DNA of 64,000 nucleotides, from NCBI RefSeq assembly GCF_002288925.2, contig NW_022098076.1, positions 84,517,062 to 84,581,061 of the forward strand, in the 5' to 3' direction. Position 1 is the stretch's first letter, and each line of letters starts with the position of its first letter. This stretch comes from Delphinapterus leucas (lineage: Eukaryota; Chordata; Mammalia; Artiodactyla; Monodontidae). The position numbers and the translations under genes were made by a program. This document shows, piece by piece, positions 45,401 to 54,346 of this stretch. The notes under the pieces are model-generated. The model was not told where the DNA came from and made no database searches. It saw only the letters and a list, made by a program, of their open reading frames with translations.

Positions 45401-47051
45401 GGCGGTCTGGAACCAAACCTGCAATATCTCTGAGGTGTGCCTGTAAACTAGTTAAAAATTGTTCAACAGACACTTGTGGGTTTTTCAGGCTATTAAAAAA
45501 TACTATTCTCTTCTTGTTCAGAGATAACAACACTAGATAAAGCAGCTACAGTGTTAGAATAATCCAGCAACCTTTACCTTTATGTGGTTCATCATTATGA
45601 CAAAAATCTCAGCCTTGCAAGTCTGGATGAACACCCATATGAAGACAGCACAGGGTAAATCATCTTGCAGAATTACGGTGTGGGAACAAGCAATGCATTT
45701 CATCTCCTTCCTGGCCAAATTTGCTGGGCTCCCAACCCCGTTTGCCTCCAATTCTACTGATTTGTCTCTGCTCACTCAATTCTGGCCTCAGTTTAATATG
45801 GGTCATCTCATGGATTTAGTCAGAAATGCACGGCACCTCAAGGTTCATTCACAGAAAGGACTGAAGAAGTTGTTGATCTTTGGGGCGTGATGGGTACAGG
45901 TGCAGGTCAGCTGCATTAGACTTTGTTCTGTGCCCCCTGCTTTCTCCAGCAACCTCAGTGGGTTCCTGTTTCAATGACAGGGGAATGTTCAGTGATTTGA
46001 AAGGCTAATGTAACTGGGCTGCACTTTTGAGGTCCAGCTGGTCCCTAGTGGTCAAGGAAGCAGACCCCTGGGGCTCACTGGTTGATTCTGGATGTCTATC
46101 TGTTGTTTGCTTTGTCTTAATAGTGACATGCTTCCATCTGGGAAACTTTGAAACAGAGTTGCCCCTAAGTGATTTTACACTACAGTAGAATAAGCTTGCC
46201 CTTCCGTCCATACTACCTTATCACCAAATAAAGCAGCATCAGTGAGCCTTTCAGGTGAAGCCACACACTCTACAGTGTTTTCTTAGCTATGGCTGGAGAC
46301 TAATAAAACCAGCCCAGGGTAATTCTCCGACTGGGTCAGTGCACTTTCTTGTTGCACTTGTCATAAAAAAAAAAAAAAAAAGAGGTGGATCCTTTGAGTA
46401 AGAGAATTGGGACTTCTGGGGGAGATAAAAGCTGGGAGATAAAGCTGTTAATGTCTCACCTGCTGATAAAGAGGTTTTCAAAATGGAGTTAGTGTCCTAA
46501 AGAAATGCTACAATTTTTAAACAGATTCTGCTTATACCCCAGCAGGCTAAAAGTTTATTAGGACTAGATCCGGTGCCTGGCATCACTGATTTTATTTTAG
46601 GATTAGTATAATAGAATCAATGAAGACTTGACGTGTTCCCATGCATTAAGCCTAATGTTAGAAGCCTACAAAAGTGAAAATATTTATTACACATGCATGT
46701 GCTTTGGTTTCCCATTTCTGCAAGTGTGAGGAGGAAAGAGTAGTTTGAATGGCTCTATAAAATAACACATACTGTGAAGATGGGGTTCACTGAGGTCAGT
46801 GTGTTAATCTTATTTCCTGTTGGATGAAAACCTCACTCTAGGTCCTTGTTTGAGTCCTGTGAGATTAAACCACATCAAGATATGTATGTATATTAACTCA
46901 CCTCTTCACTGGTCAGGTTTTTATCTGGCCCAGATAAATACAGCATAAGGAAGGGTTCTGAGGGTCTCATCATGGAGAAGAATCCAAACAGGCAGAGGAT
47001 CACAGTGGGATAAATCCAGGAATGGCTCGCTGAAGTTTGGAAACAACTCAT
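39248..47051 (-). CDS. SLC19A3: Thiamine transporter 2, complete coding region in five exons
   Basis: Joining 47051-46902, 44429-43616, 42059-41867, 40572-40431 and 39406-39248 gives 1458 bases, 485 residues and a stop, with GT-AG sites and matching phases at every junction. It is a 12-helix SLC19 (reduced folate carrier) family transporter of the plasma membrane that imports thiamine. Seen: the SEPF motif at 31-34, N-glycosylation sites N45 (NLTS) and N166 (NLSY), the [17 protein letters not shown] and [19 protein letters not shown] helices, a hydrophilic central loop at about 190-255, and the [15 protein letters not shown] helix. Positions mutated in human thiamine-responsive brain disease (G23, K44, E320, T422) are intact here as G23, K44, E315 and T417. 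The human protein is 496 residues. The central loop is a little shorter and the C-terminus ends early after PEEPKNN. I regard it as a working gene. Confidence 0.97.
39407..40430 (-). other. SLC19A3: SLC19A3 intron 5
   Basis: GTAAGC donor to CTAG acceptor. It contains one CHR-1 SINE. The rest is unassigned. Confidence 0.9.
40084..40286 (-). mobile_element. CHR-1 type SINE
   Basis: Reverse element ending AACCACTGGACGGCCAGGGG then AGTCCT, with an A-rich tail region at the low-coordinate side. Target duplication beginning AAGGCATGG at 40066 and 40287. Confidence 0.9.
40431..40572 (-). CDS. SLC19A3: SLC19A3 coding exon 5 of mRNA
   Basis: Acceptor GACAG, donor CAG then GTAAGC. 142 bases entering in phase 2 and leaving in phase 0. 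Codes [20 protein letters not shown] to LPVHIQ. T417 of this exon corresponds to human T422. Confidence 0.97.
40573..41866 (-). other. SLC19A3: SLC19A3 intron 4
   Basis: GTAAGT donor. It has a small GGAATT repeat (four units, about 40855-40877). No interspersed repeat is recognised. Confidence 0.9.
41867..42059 (-). CDS. SLC19A3: SLC19A3 coding exon 4 of mRNA
   Basis: Acceptor TTCTTTAG, donor AGT then GTAAGT. 193 bases entering in phase 1 and leaving in phase 2. Codes [20 protein letters not shown] to GYMLLITIA. The tryptophan here is the codon that is TAG in the relic at 4.7 kb. Confidence 0.97.
42060..43615 (-). other. SLC19A3: SLC19A3 intron 3
   Basis: GTAAGT donor and TTTAG acceptor. 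An L2-like word set (CTACATGCCAGGCACTGTTC, about 42308) is the only repeat hint. Confidence 0.88.
43616..44429 (-). CDS. SLC19A3: SLC19A3 coding exon 3 of mRNA (largest)
   Basis: Acceptor CTCTGCAG, donor GGAG then GTAAG. 814 bases entering in phase 0 and leaving in phase 1. Codes residues 51 to 321: helices 2 to 6, N166, the hydrophilic loop beginning [15 protein letters not shown], then [20 protein letters not shown] and the next helices up to AIATFG. The loop is the least conserved part. Confidence 0.98.
44751..45443 (-). mobile_element. Tigger1-derived DNA transposon, split by a SINE
   Basis: Inverted ends CAGGCATACCTCATTTTATT and GAGGTGTGCCTG. Internal phrases include GATTAAAGGTCTGTGGCAAC and GAAAATATTTTATTGC-like sequence. 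It was opened by a CHR-2 insertion at 45121-45327. Confidence 0.9.
45121..45327 (-). mobile_element. CHR-2 SINE in Tigger1
   Basis: T-run then GCGGTACACGGGCC, ending CCACCAGGGAAGCCC. Target duplication CATAACTGTTTT on both sides. Confidence 0.97.
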
Positions 47052-47053
47052 GG
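46902..47053 (-). CDS. SLC19A3: SLC19A3 first coding exon
   Basis: The acceptor GATCAG leaves only two 5'UTR bases before ATG (47051-47049). Fifty codons: [20 protein letters not shown] to [10 protein letters not shown]. Donor GAG then GTGAGT. ATG is chosen because the downstream residues match the thiamine transporter N-terminus. It includes helix 1, G23, E32, K44 and N45. Confidence 0.96.
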
Positions 47054-47403
47054 CTGATCAAATGGAAACAAAACAAAACTTAACTGATGTTTATTCTTTC
47101 TGGAATCCTGGATGTCATGAAAAGCTCATTCCTAAATGTTTAATGAAAGGACAAAGTTTCATCCATCTGAAGCTGACCTGAAAACGTGAGTGATGGATAA
47201 CAGCTTTCAAATATTCCTTAGGAGAATCAGTCAACCCTCCTTTGCCAACAAACTTCTTACTCATTATTGCTGCGGGAAGAGTCCCACTGCTTTAGTGCTC
47301 TCCGTCATAAACATGGTAATAAGTAGCTACTAATAATTGGTAAACAATGGGCCAGTGGATGTTTAAAAGTAAGTAAAACATTGGCTAGTGAATTACTGGT
47401 GTA

Positions 47404-47901
47404 TAGGCATACCTCAGAGTTACTGCCGGTTTGGTTCCAGACCACTGCAACAAAGCAAATATTACAATAAAGCAAATAGCACACATTTTTTGGTTTCCCA
47501 CTGCATATGAAAATTATGTTTACACTGTACTGTAGTCTATTAAGTGTGAAACAGCATCATGTCTAACAAAGCTATGTGCGTACCTTCATTAAAAAATACT
47601 TTATTGCTCAAAAATGCTAACCGTCATTTGAGCCTTCAGCGACTCGTAATCTTTTTGCAATGTTAACATCCAAGATCACTAGTCACGGGGTCACCATGAC
47701 AAACATAATAAAAACGAAAAAGTTTGAAACATTGTGAGAATTACTGAAATGTGACACAGAGACACGAAGTGAGCAAATGCTGTTGAAAAAGTGGTGTTGA
47801 TAGATTTGCTCCAGGCAGAGTTGCCAAAAACCTTGAATTTGTAAAAACTGCAGTATCTGTGAAGGGCAATAAAGTCAAGTGCAATAAAACGAGGTCTGTC
47901 T
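47404..47901 (+). mobile_element. Tigger1-derived DNA transposon
   Basis: TAGGCATACCTCAGAGTTAC and GGTTCCAGACCACTGCAACA at the start, TTTAGAGCC-like and TGACACAGAGACACGAAGTG inside, AATAAAACGAGGTCTGTCTG at the end. Confidence 0.92.
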
Positions 47902-48689
47902 GGACATGGCCTTCTAGGAGGTCAAAACCAAGAGAACAGAGACTGAGTTGCTCAAGGCTTCTTCTGTCTGCACACTTTATTTTGCACGGAAACTTCTGAC
48001 TCAGAAATCTTAATACACTGAATGTATTTATTTACACCTTTTCCCTCCATCAGGCTCTCCCTTGCTTAGTATTTTGCTTGACACATAATAAATAGACCTC
48101 CAAGTTATTTTTGTTAAGTGTCTATGATCTGAGAATTTATAATTCTTCAGTTAAAAAATTAAACTGGATAAAGCTCTGACTTGCCATTTTTTCCATATTT
48201 CCCCCCTTTTCCATCCTGGTGCTAACTCTGGGCTGGGAATAGAAGGTGTCACGTCTTAGACTGTTATTCTGCTTTTCTTTTTGACTGGGCCCATCTCATC
48301 TCTAAGTCTGAAGTTTCACACCACTCAGTGGGGCAGGTAGCTCATTAACAGTTCATACTCAGTTCATATGTTTTTCCTAACCCAGAAGTAAAATTGCTTG
48401 AACTTCACATTTCAGACAAAAACTCCAGTAGAGGATTTCATTTATCACTGCACAGAAAAACAAGAACAGCAAAGCCCTTATTTTACGGTTGGCCACGTTT
48501 GAAAACATCTTGCTTTTTCATGGGGATTACAATGTGCAACGGGAAAGCTCACCCTCATGCCTTCATATTTTGGATCAAGCATTACTTTGTAAAGGGGACA
48601 CATTTTTTGGTGGTCTTGCGCGTGGTTAAGTTCTCTAAGTCCTAGGAAAGAAACTAACCTGCTGTATGATGCTTTTCTGTATCTAATCT
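47902..48689. other. Unassigned intronic stretch
   Basis: No exon or repeat recognised. Confidence 0.4.
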
Positions 48690-48830
48690 AACTAAATCCT
48701 CATAATAACTATAACACACAATAATTTCCCAGATTCCCAGGTGAGGATATGGGAGATCCAAGATGTCCAACAACTGACTTCAAACCACATGGTCAAGATT
48801 TGAACCCAGGTCTTCCTGGCTCCCAGCTCC
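48690..48830 (+). repeat. MIR fragment
   Basis: AAATCCTCATAATAACTATA, then CCAGGTGAGGATATGGGA, then AAGATTTGAACCCAGGTCTT. Confidence 0.75.
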
Positions 48831-49636
48831 AGGGTCCTGTCACCTGCTCCACTTGGCCTCATTCTGGTGGCCTTCTTCCTTGGCTGCTGTTATCAGCCTA
48901 ATGACATCCTCTCCCCACAGTGAGGGAAGTGATTTTATGAACACATTCATGCTGAAGAGTATGGCTTAATACCCAGAGCTTCCAGGGGCAATTACAGGTT
49001 GAAAGTGGGCCAGAGAGAGGGGAGATGATGCTCACTCCACAAGAGCAAGGTGGGGTGGGAACTCTGCTAGGGGCTGAGGAGGTGGGGGACCTGCTGAGTC
49101 ACACCACTGGCCTGCCACTCACTCGACCCTTTCATAAGGTGGTCCCAGACAGCTGCATCGTTCCTCTCTTAAGTTAAATGAGTTTGTTTTTGTCAACAAA
49201 ACCCTTGATGAGGCTGCACAGAGATCAGGGGAAGGATATGGACGTGGAAGTGGATTACAACAATGTGAGCAATGTGAACTTCTTGCCAAGAGCGTATTGG
49301 ATTTGACGGTCCTCTACCTCCTGCCTCAGCCTAGAATGCATGGGATTTATCTTCTTCCTGAGTTGCTACCAGGGTTTGTGAGTAATGTTCTTATAGAAAG
49401 GGCTATCCTGGGTAGGCAATTACTGAGGCTTGGCCATCTTTCAAAGGGTAGTCTTAATGGGGTGACATCGGCTGACTCTACATCTAGAACATTCTTTCCA
49501 TCTGCTGACCATGGATTGTGCACTAACTCCACAAGTCATTGTTCTCTCTGTGCATCTCAGAGACCTAGGACTATGCCCGTGGCTCCTGGGCTGAGAAGAG
49601 ACCCCTGGCTCATCTATCTTTCCATCTGACAACTGT
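48831..49636. other. Unassigned intronic stretch
   Basis: An open frame at 49297-49629 has no domain and no splice support. No repeat recognised. Confidence 0.4.
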
Positions 49637-49732
49637 CCTCCCATCCAAGTATTGATATCAACCAGGCCCGACCCTGCTTAGCTTCCGACATCAGGTGAGA
49701 CGGGGTGCGTTCAGCGTGCCAGGACCATAGAC
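49637..49732 (-). rRNA. 5S rRNA pseudogene
   Basis: Minus strand: GTCTATGG start, GAACGCACCCCGTCTCACCT, then GGAAGCTAAGCAGGGTCGGG and CCTGGTTG, then ATACTTGGATGGGAG. This is the 5S rRNA sequence through the internal promoter boxes. Differences from normal 5S include a six-base GATATC insertion within the TTAGTACTTGG region and a missing 3' end, so it is a dead copy. Confidence 0.92.
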
Positions 49733-50689
49733 ACAACTGTTATAATAGTGCTGCCCCATTGGGTTTAGTTGGGAAGGTCAAGCAGAGAAAGACAGTATAA
49801 GTAAGCAGGAGGGCAGAGCCTTTTGTCTGTTTGGGTCATTGCTCTATCCCTGTGCCTAGAAGAGCTCTCCACACAGTAAGTCTCGTAGAAGGAGGGGGAT
49901 GAACCTCTGAGAAGCAGGAAAGCTCTGTCTGGATTTCCTGAGGGCCCTTCCTAGTAGCATCAGGTAAAGGCCAAGGAGGTTTTCAACTGTACAAGCACCT
50001 TACATTCAGTTGCTCATCTGTAAAGTGGGATAACAATGCTACCTGCATGTGTGGGCTTTTTGTGGGTACCAAGGGCTTTGATACCTGGAAGGGACTTGGT
50101 GCCTCGCTGGGCACAGAGCTGCCGCTCAAACATGTCATTTTCCCTCCCTCGGCTCTCTCCACATGGCAGGCCCCACAGTGATGTGGGCTTAATGAGGAGA
50201 AAATGAGGGAGGGTGTCTGAGTTTAGCTGAAAACAACTGAGAAACACCTGGGTGGGGGGGGGTCACGCGTGGGCCCGAGGATGCTGGGCTTCCTTCTCTC
50301 CTCCTTTTCCAGCCCCTTCCCACAGAAACAGACGCATGCTCCAAAGCTAGTTTTTCTGCCGGAGAAAATGAGAGAAGGCACCTAAGCGAACACGCGCAGG
50401 AGTCCTTTAACCGAGGAGGGTTGAGTAGAGCAGCTGGAGTCTCCTGGTTTAGCTGCAGCAGGAGCTCCTACACCCTTCCTGAGACCCTGTCTCACCTGCT
50501 GGTGATGCTTCAGCCTCCAGGGCCACGGCCCCTGTCCCCGCCCGCTGCCTGCTGCCCCCTGGGAGACTCTGAGACTCTGGGCTGCTGGCATCTGGCTGTT
50601 CTTCTCCCTCCCCCCACCCACTGCCCAGGGTCTCCTCGTCAAGCACTTGCCTCACTGCATAGCCCTTCTCAGCCCTGGCCAGTTACTAC
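49733..50689. other. Unassigned intronic stretch
   Basis: The 50.4-50.7 kb part is GC-rich, but its frames in both directions look like chance reading frames. No exon identified. Confidence 0.4.
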
Positions 50690-50853
50690 GACTGTGAACT
50701 TGACTCGCATCATCATCACCGGGGGTTTGGCGAAAATACTGCTTCCGGGACTCCAGCGCTAAAGTGTGATTCAGTAGGCACAGTGAGGCCTAGGCATCTG
50801 CATTTAGAGGCGCTGAGTGAGTCTGATGCCAGAGGCCCAAGAACCCCTCCTCC
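50690..50853 (+). repeat. MER5-type hAT fragment
   Basis: CATCATCATCACCGGGGGTT, then GTGATTCAGTAGGCACAGTG, then CATCTGCATTTAGAGGCGCT, then TGATGCCAGAGGCCCAAGAA. Confidence 0.7.
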
Positions 50854-51199
50854 CTTTCCAGGCACTGGGCTGAGCAGCTCCACGCCAGTGTGGTGGGGGA
50901 GGTGGTGGGAACCATCCAGGGAGCGTTCCCACACCTACACATACACCTATTACCCCCAATTCTCTGCTGGACCTCTAGGCCCTGGAGAGCCCAGGACGGG
51001 TGGAAGAATCCTCAGGGGATTCCGACGTTTCAGATAGGACTCTCCAATCCTGCCCCACCCACTATCCCCTTGACGCGCACACAGCACTCCGTCTGTGACC
51101 TGTTCTGTCCCATCCAACCTAAACTGCTTATCCAACAGTGTCTGTGTACAGCCCTGAACAAAGCACCATGGCTCTGGCTCCTTCAGTCACCACAGCGAT

Positions 51200-51570
51200 T
51201 AATATATATTTAAATATGTATACATCTTTTTATTATACATTTTATGTATAATAAATATACATTTATTTTATGTATAATAATATACATATTATACATTTAT
51301 ACATATTATGTTAAATTATAATATAATGTTAATATATTTTATTATATATTTATGTTATATCAAATTATATTATATATTTTAAATATATAAAAATTATATA
51401 TAAATATAATTTATATATTAGAAAATTTATAAATTTATATATTTATGTTATATATAATATATAGTTTATATATTACATAAAATATATTGATATATTTACA
51501 TATTACGTATAAAATACGATCTATTTATATATAATATGATATATAATTAATTATAATTCTATATTCTGTA
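51200..51570. repeat. AT-rich low-complexity tract, about 370 bp
   Basis: Almost pure A and T, made of imperfect TATAATATATTTA and TTATATATA blocks. Many self-complementary words could form hairpins or cruciforms. Confidence 0.97.
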
Positions 51571-51573
51571 ATA

Positions 51574-52079
51574 CAGTAATGCCCAACTTATCAATGGTTC
51601 AAATTAGGATATTTTGACTCTATGATGGTGCGAAAGTGACATGCCTTCAGTAGACAGTGCACTTTGCACTCTGAATTTTGATCCTTTCCCAGGCTAGTGA
51701 CATGTGGTCTAACCCATCCCTTCTCGTCATGCTGGGTGGGCAGTGGCAGCCTCCACTCAGCCAGGCGATCAGGTTGAACAACCGGCACACTTACCACCTT
51801 TCTGGACACTGACAACCATTCTGCCTTTCACTTTCAGTACAGTATTCCATGCATTACATGAGACATTCAATACTTTAGTATAAAACAGGCTTTGTAGTAG
51901 ATGATTTTGCCCAACTGTAGACTAATGTAAATGTTCTGAGCACGTTTAAGGTAGGTGAGGCTAAGCTGTGATGTTTGGTAGGTCAGGTGCATTAAATGCA
52001 TTGTTGACTTAGGATATGTTCACCTTCTGATGGGTTTATTGAGGCCTAGCCCTAACCCTTGTAAGTCAAGGAAGATCTG
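51574..52079 (+). mobile_element. Tigger-family DNA transposon
   Basis: Flanked by TA dinucleotides (51572-51573 and 52080-52081). It contains CTATGATGGTGCGAAAGTGA, TTTTGCCCAACTGTAGACTA and TGAGCACGTTTAAGGTAGGT, typical of a non-autonomous TcMar-Tigger element. Confidence 0.85.
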
Positions 52080-52081
52080 TA

Positions 52082-52639
52082 TACAATATATTATATATAT
52101 AAAATTTACATAAAATTAGAATTGTTCTAAGGATTAGAGACAAATAATTATATAAAGCAACTATTTTATAGATTATATATATATATATGGCCCCCAATTT
52201 CTCAGACGTGGGAACTGAACCTCCCCAGAGCTCACGGCCACTCAGCTAAAAAGGGTTAAATCTGAGTTCAGGGTTGGGTCTGTTGGCTCCAAGTTTATCT
52301 TACTTTTCCCTGAGGGGTAGATGCCTCCTACTTCCGTGGCACCATGCCCACCATCTCGACATTTTCTTCTTCTCATTTCCTTGCCAGCAACCCCAGAAAG
52401 CGCTGTCAATATGGGCTCTAGGATTCCAACCGAACAACCTGGGTCCCGCCCAAATCCTCTCTCTCTTAGTGGAGAAGCCTGAGGCTACTGGCCTCACAAT
52501 GCTTGGAAGTACTAGTTATCATCTTTTGTTTTTATCTTACTGAGGAGATGCTGCTCTTTCTGTCATCATGACTATGACTATGATAATCAAATCACTTATG
52601 CAATTTCTTTCTACAATTTTTACATTTGGAAAATTATTT
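52082..52639. other. Unassigned intronic stretch
   Basis: Starts with TA-rich sequence including a (TA)n run near 52178. The rest is unassigned. Confidence 0.4.
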
Positions 52640-53722
52640 TAAAATTTTAAATTGAAGTACAGCTGATTTACAATATTGTGTTAGCTTCAGCTGTACAACA
52701 AAGTGATTCAGTTTATATATATATATATATATATTTTTTTTTTTCAGATTCTTTTCCATCACAGGTTATTACAAGATATTGAAAACAGTTTCCTGTGCTG
52801 TACGGTAGGTCCTTGATGCTTATCTGTTTTACCTATAGTAGTTTGTATCTGTTAATCCCATACTCCTAATTTGTCCCTTTTGCCTTCCCTCTCTCTTTGG
52901 ATAAAAACAAGCTTGTTTTCTATGTCCGAGTGTGCTTCTGTTTTGTATATACATTCATTTGTATTATTTTTTAGATTCCACATATAAGTGATATTATATA
53001 GTATTTGTCTTTCTCTGTCTGATTTATTTCACTAAGCATAATATTCTCTAGGTCCATCCATGTGGCTGCAAATGGTAGTATTTCATTCTGAGTAATATTC
53101 CATTGTGTATATACATACCACATCTTCTTTTTTTTTTTTTTTTAACACGTTAACTTATCCTTCCTTCCTTTCTGGCTGCATTGGGTCTTCGTTGCTGCAC
53201 ACGGGCTTTCTCTAGTTGTAGCAAGCGGGGGCTACTCTTCGTTGTGGTGCATAGGCTTCTCATTGCAGTGGCTTCTCTTGTTGTGGAGCACGGGCTCTAG
53301 GCATGCGGGCTTCAGTAGTTGTGGCGCGTGGGCTCATTAGATGTGGCTCGCGGGCTCTAGAGAGCAGGCTTGGTAGTTGTGGCGCACAGGCTTAGTTGCT
53401 CTGTGGCATGTTAGATCTCCCCGGACCAGGGCTTGAACAAGTATCCCCTGCATTGGCAGGTGGATTCTTAACCACTGTGCCACCAGGGAAGTCCCATACC
53501 ACATCTTCTTAATCCAATTGTCTGTTGCTGGATACTTTGGTTGCTTCCATGTCTTGGCTGTTATAAATAGTGCTGCTATGAATACTGGGATGCAGGTGTC
53601 ATTTCGAATTAGTGTTTTCATTTTTTCCGGATATATACCCAGGAGTGAAATTGCTGGATCATGTGGTAGCTCTATTTTTAGTTTTTAAGGAATCTCTATA
53701 CTGTCTTCCACAATGGCTGCAA
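52640..53722 (-). mobile_element. L1 3' end split by a long CHR-2 SINE
   Basis: 3'UTR (AAATTGAAGTACAGCTGATT, then GTTTCCTGTGCTGTACGGTA) and ORF2 end (GGTTGCTTCCATGTCTTGGC, then TATATACCCAGGAGTG) on the minus strand, interrupted at 53130-53494. Confidence 0.9.
53130..53494 (-). mobile_element. CHR-2 SINE, long form
   Basis: A 365-base copy with the extra distal region (GGTCTTCGTTGCTGCACACG, then CTCTAGTTGTAGCAAGCGGG). Perfect 16-base target duplication CATACCACATCTTCTT at 53114-53129 and 53495-53510. It retains the segment missing from the short copies. Confidence 0.97.
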
Positions 53723-53744
53723 ATTATTTTAATTTTTCTTTGAC

Positions 53745-53925
53745 AATTTTGTGAAGTAGATAGAGGAGGTGGTATTGTCCTTGTTTTATATATAAGGAAA
53801 CTGAGGGCCAGAGGCAATAAGATTTGTGCCGGTTTTCACATTTAACCAACATTAAAACCTGAACTTGGACTCAGTTTTTCTAATTACAAGTTCAGTAATC
53901 TTTCCTCTTACACTGTGTTGAGAGT
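53745..53925 (+). repeat. MIR/L2-class fragment
   Basis: TAAGGAAACTGAGGGCCAGA followed by an AACCTGAACTTGGACTC phrase. Confidence 0.55.
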
Positions 53926-54115
53926 GCCTGGCTATATCCTCAAAATTCCAATTCAAATTTATTTTAAATAGTGTTTTTCAGATTGTCAGTATCAAAAAAT
54001 TTTAGTGGGCTGCCAACAGGATTAAAAAAAAATGTTTCAGAAAAACATTAAATATCAAAGCGCACTGCAGAGTATGCCTGTGTTTTCCAAAACTTCTGTT
54101 TGGGATATATCAATA

Positions 54116-54346
54116 CAGTTGACCCTTGAACCACGGGGGGTTAGGGGTGCCTACTTTCCTTGCCGTTGAAAATCCAAGTATAACTTATAGTCAGCCTTCT
54201 GTGTTCGCAGTTTCACCCTATCCATGATTCTGGATCCGCGGATTCAACCAACCAGCTTGGGCACTACTGGAGTATTTACTATTGAAAAGAGTCTGTAAAT
54301 AAGCAGACCTGTGCAACTCAAAACCATGTTGTTCAAGGGTCAACTG
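54116..54346 (+). mobile_element. Tigger-type non-autonomous transposon
   Basis: Terminal repeats CAGTTGACCCTTGAACCACG and GTTGTTCAAGGGTCAACTG with TA on both sides. Confidence 0.9.

Larger units (their letters stand above)
44430..46901 (-). other. SLC19A3: SLC19A3 intron 2
   Basis: GTGAGT donor. It holds a Tigger1 derivative split by a CHR-2 SINE, and an A-run at 46364-46381. The segment 45.45-46.36 kb is unassigned. Confidence 0.9.

Noticed and set aside
49297..49644. 110-codon plus frame and two minus frames next to the 5S copy
   Set aside because: Overlapping frames on both strands with no domain; the end partly overlaps the start of the 5S pseudogene.
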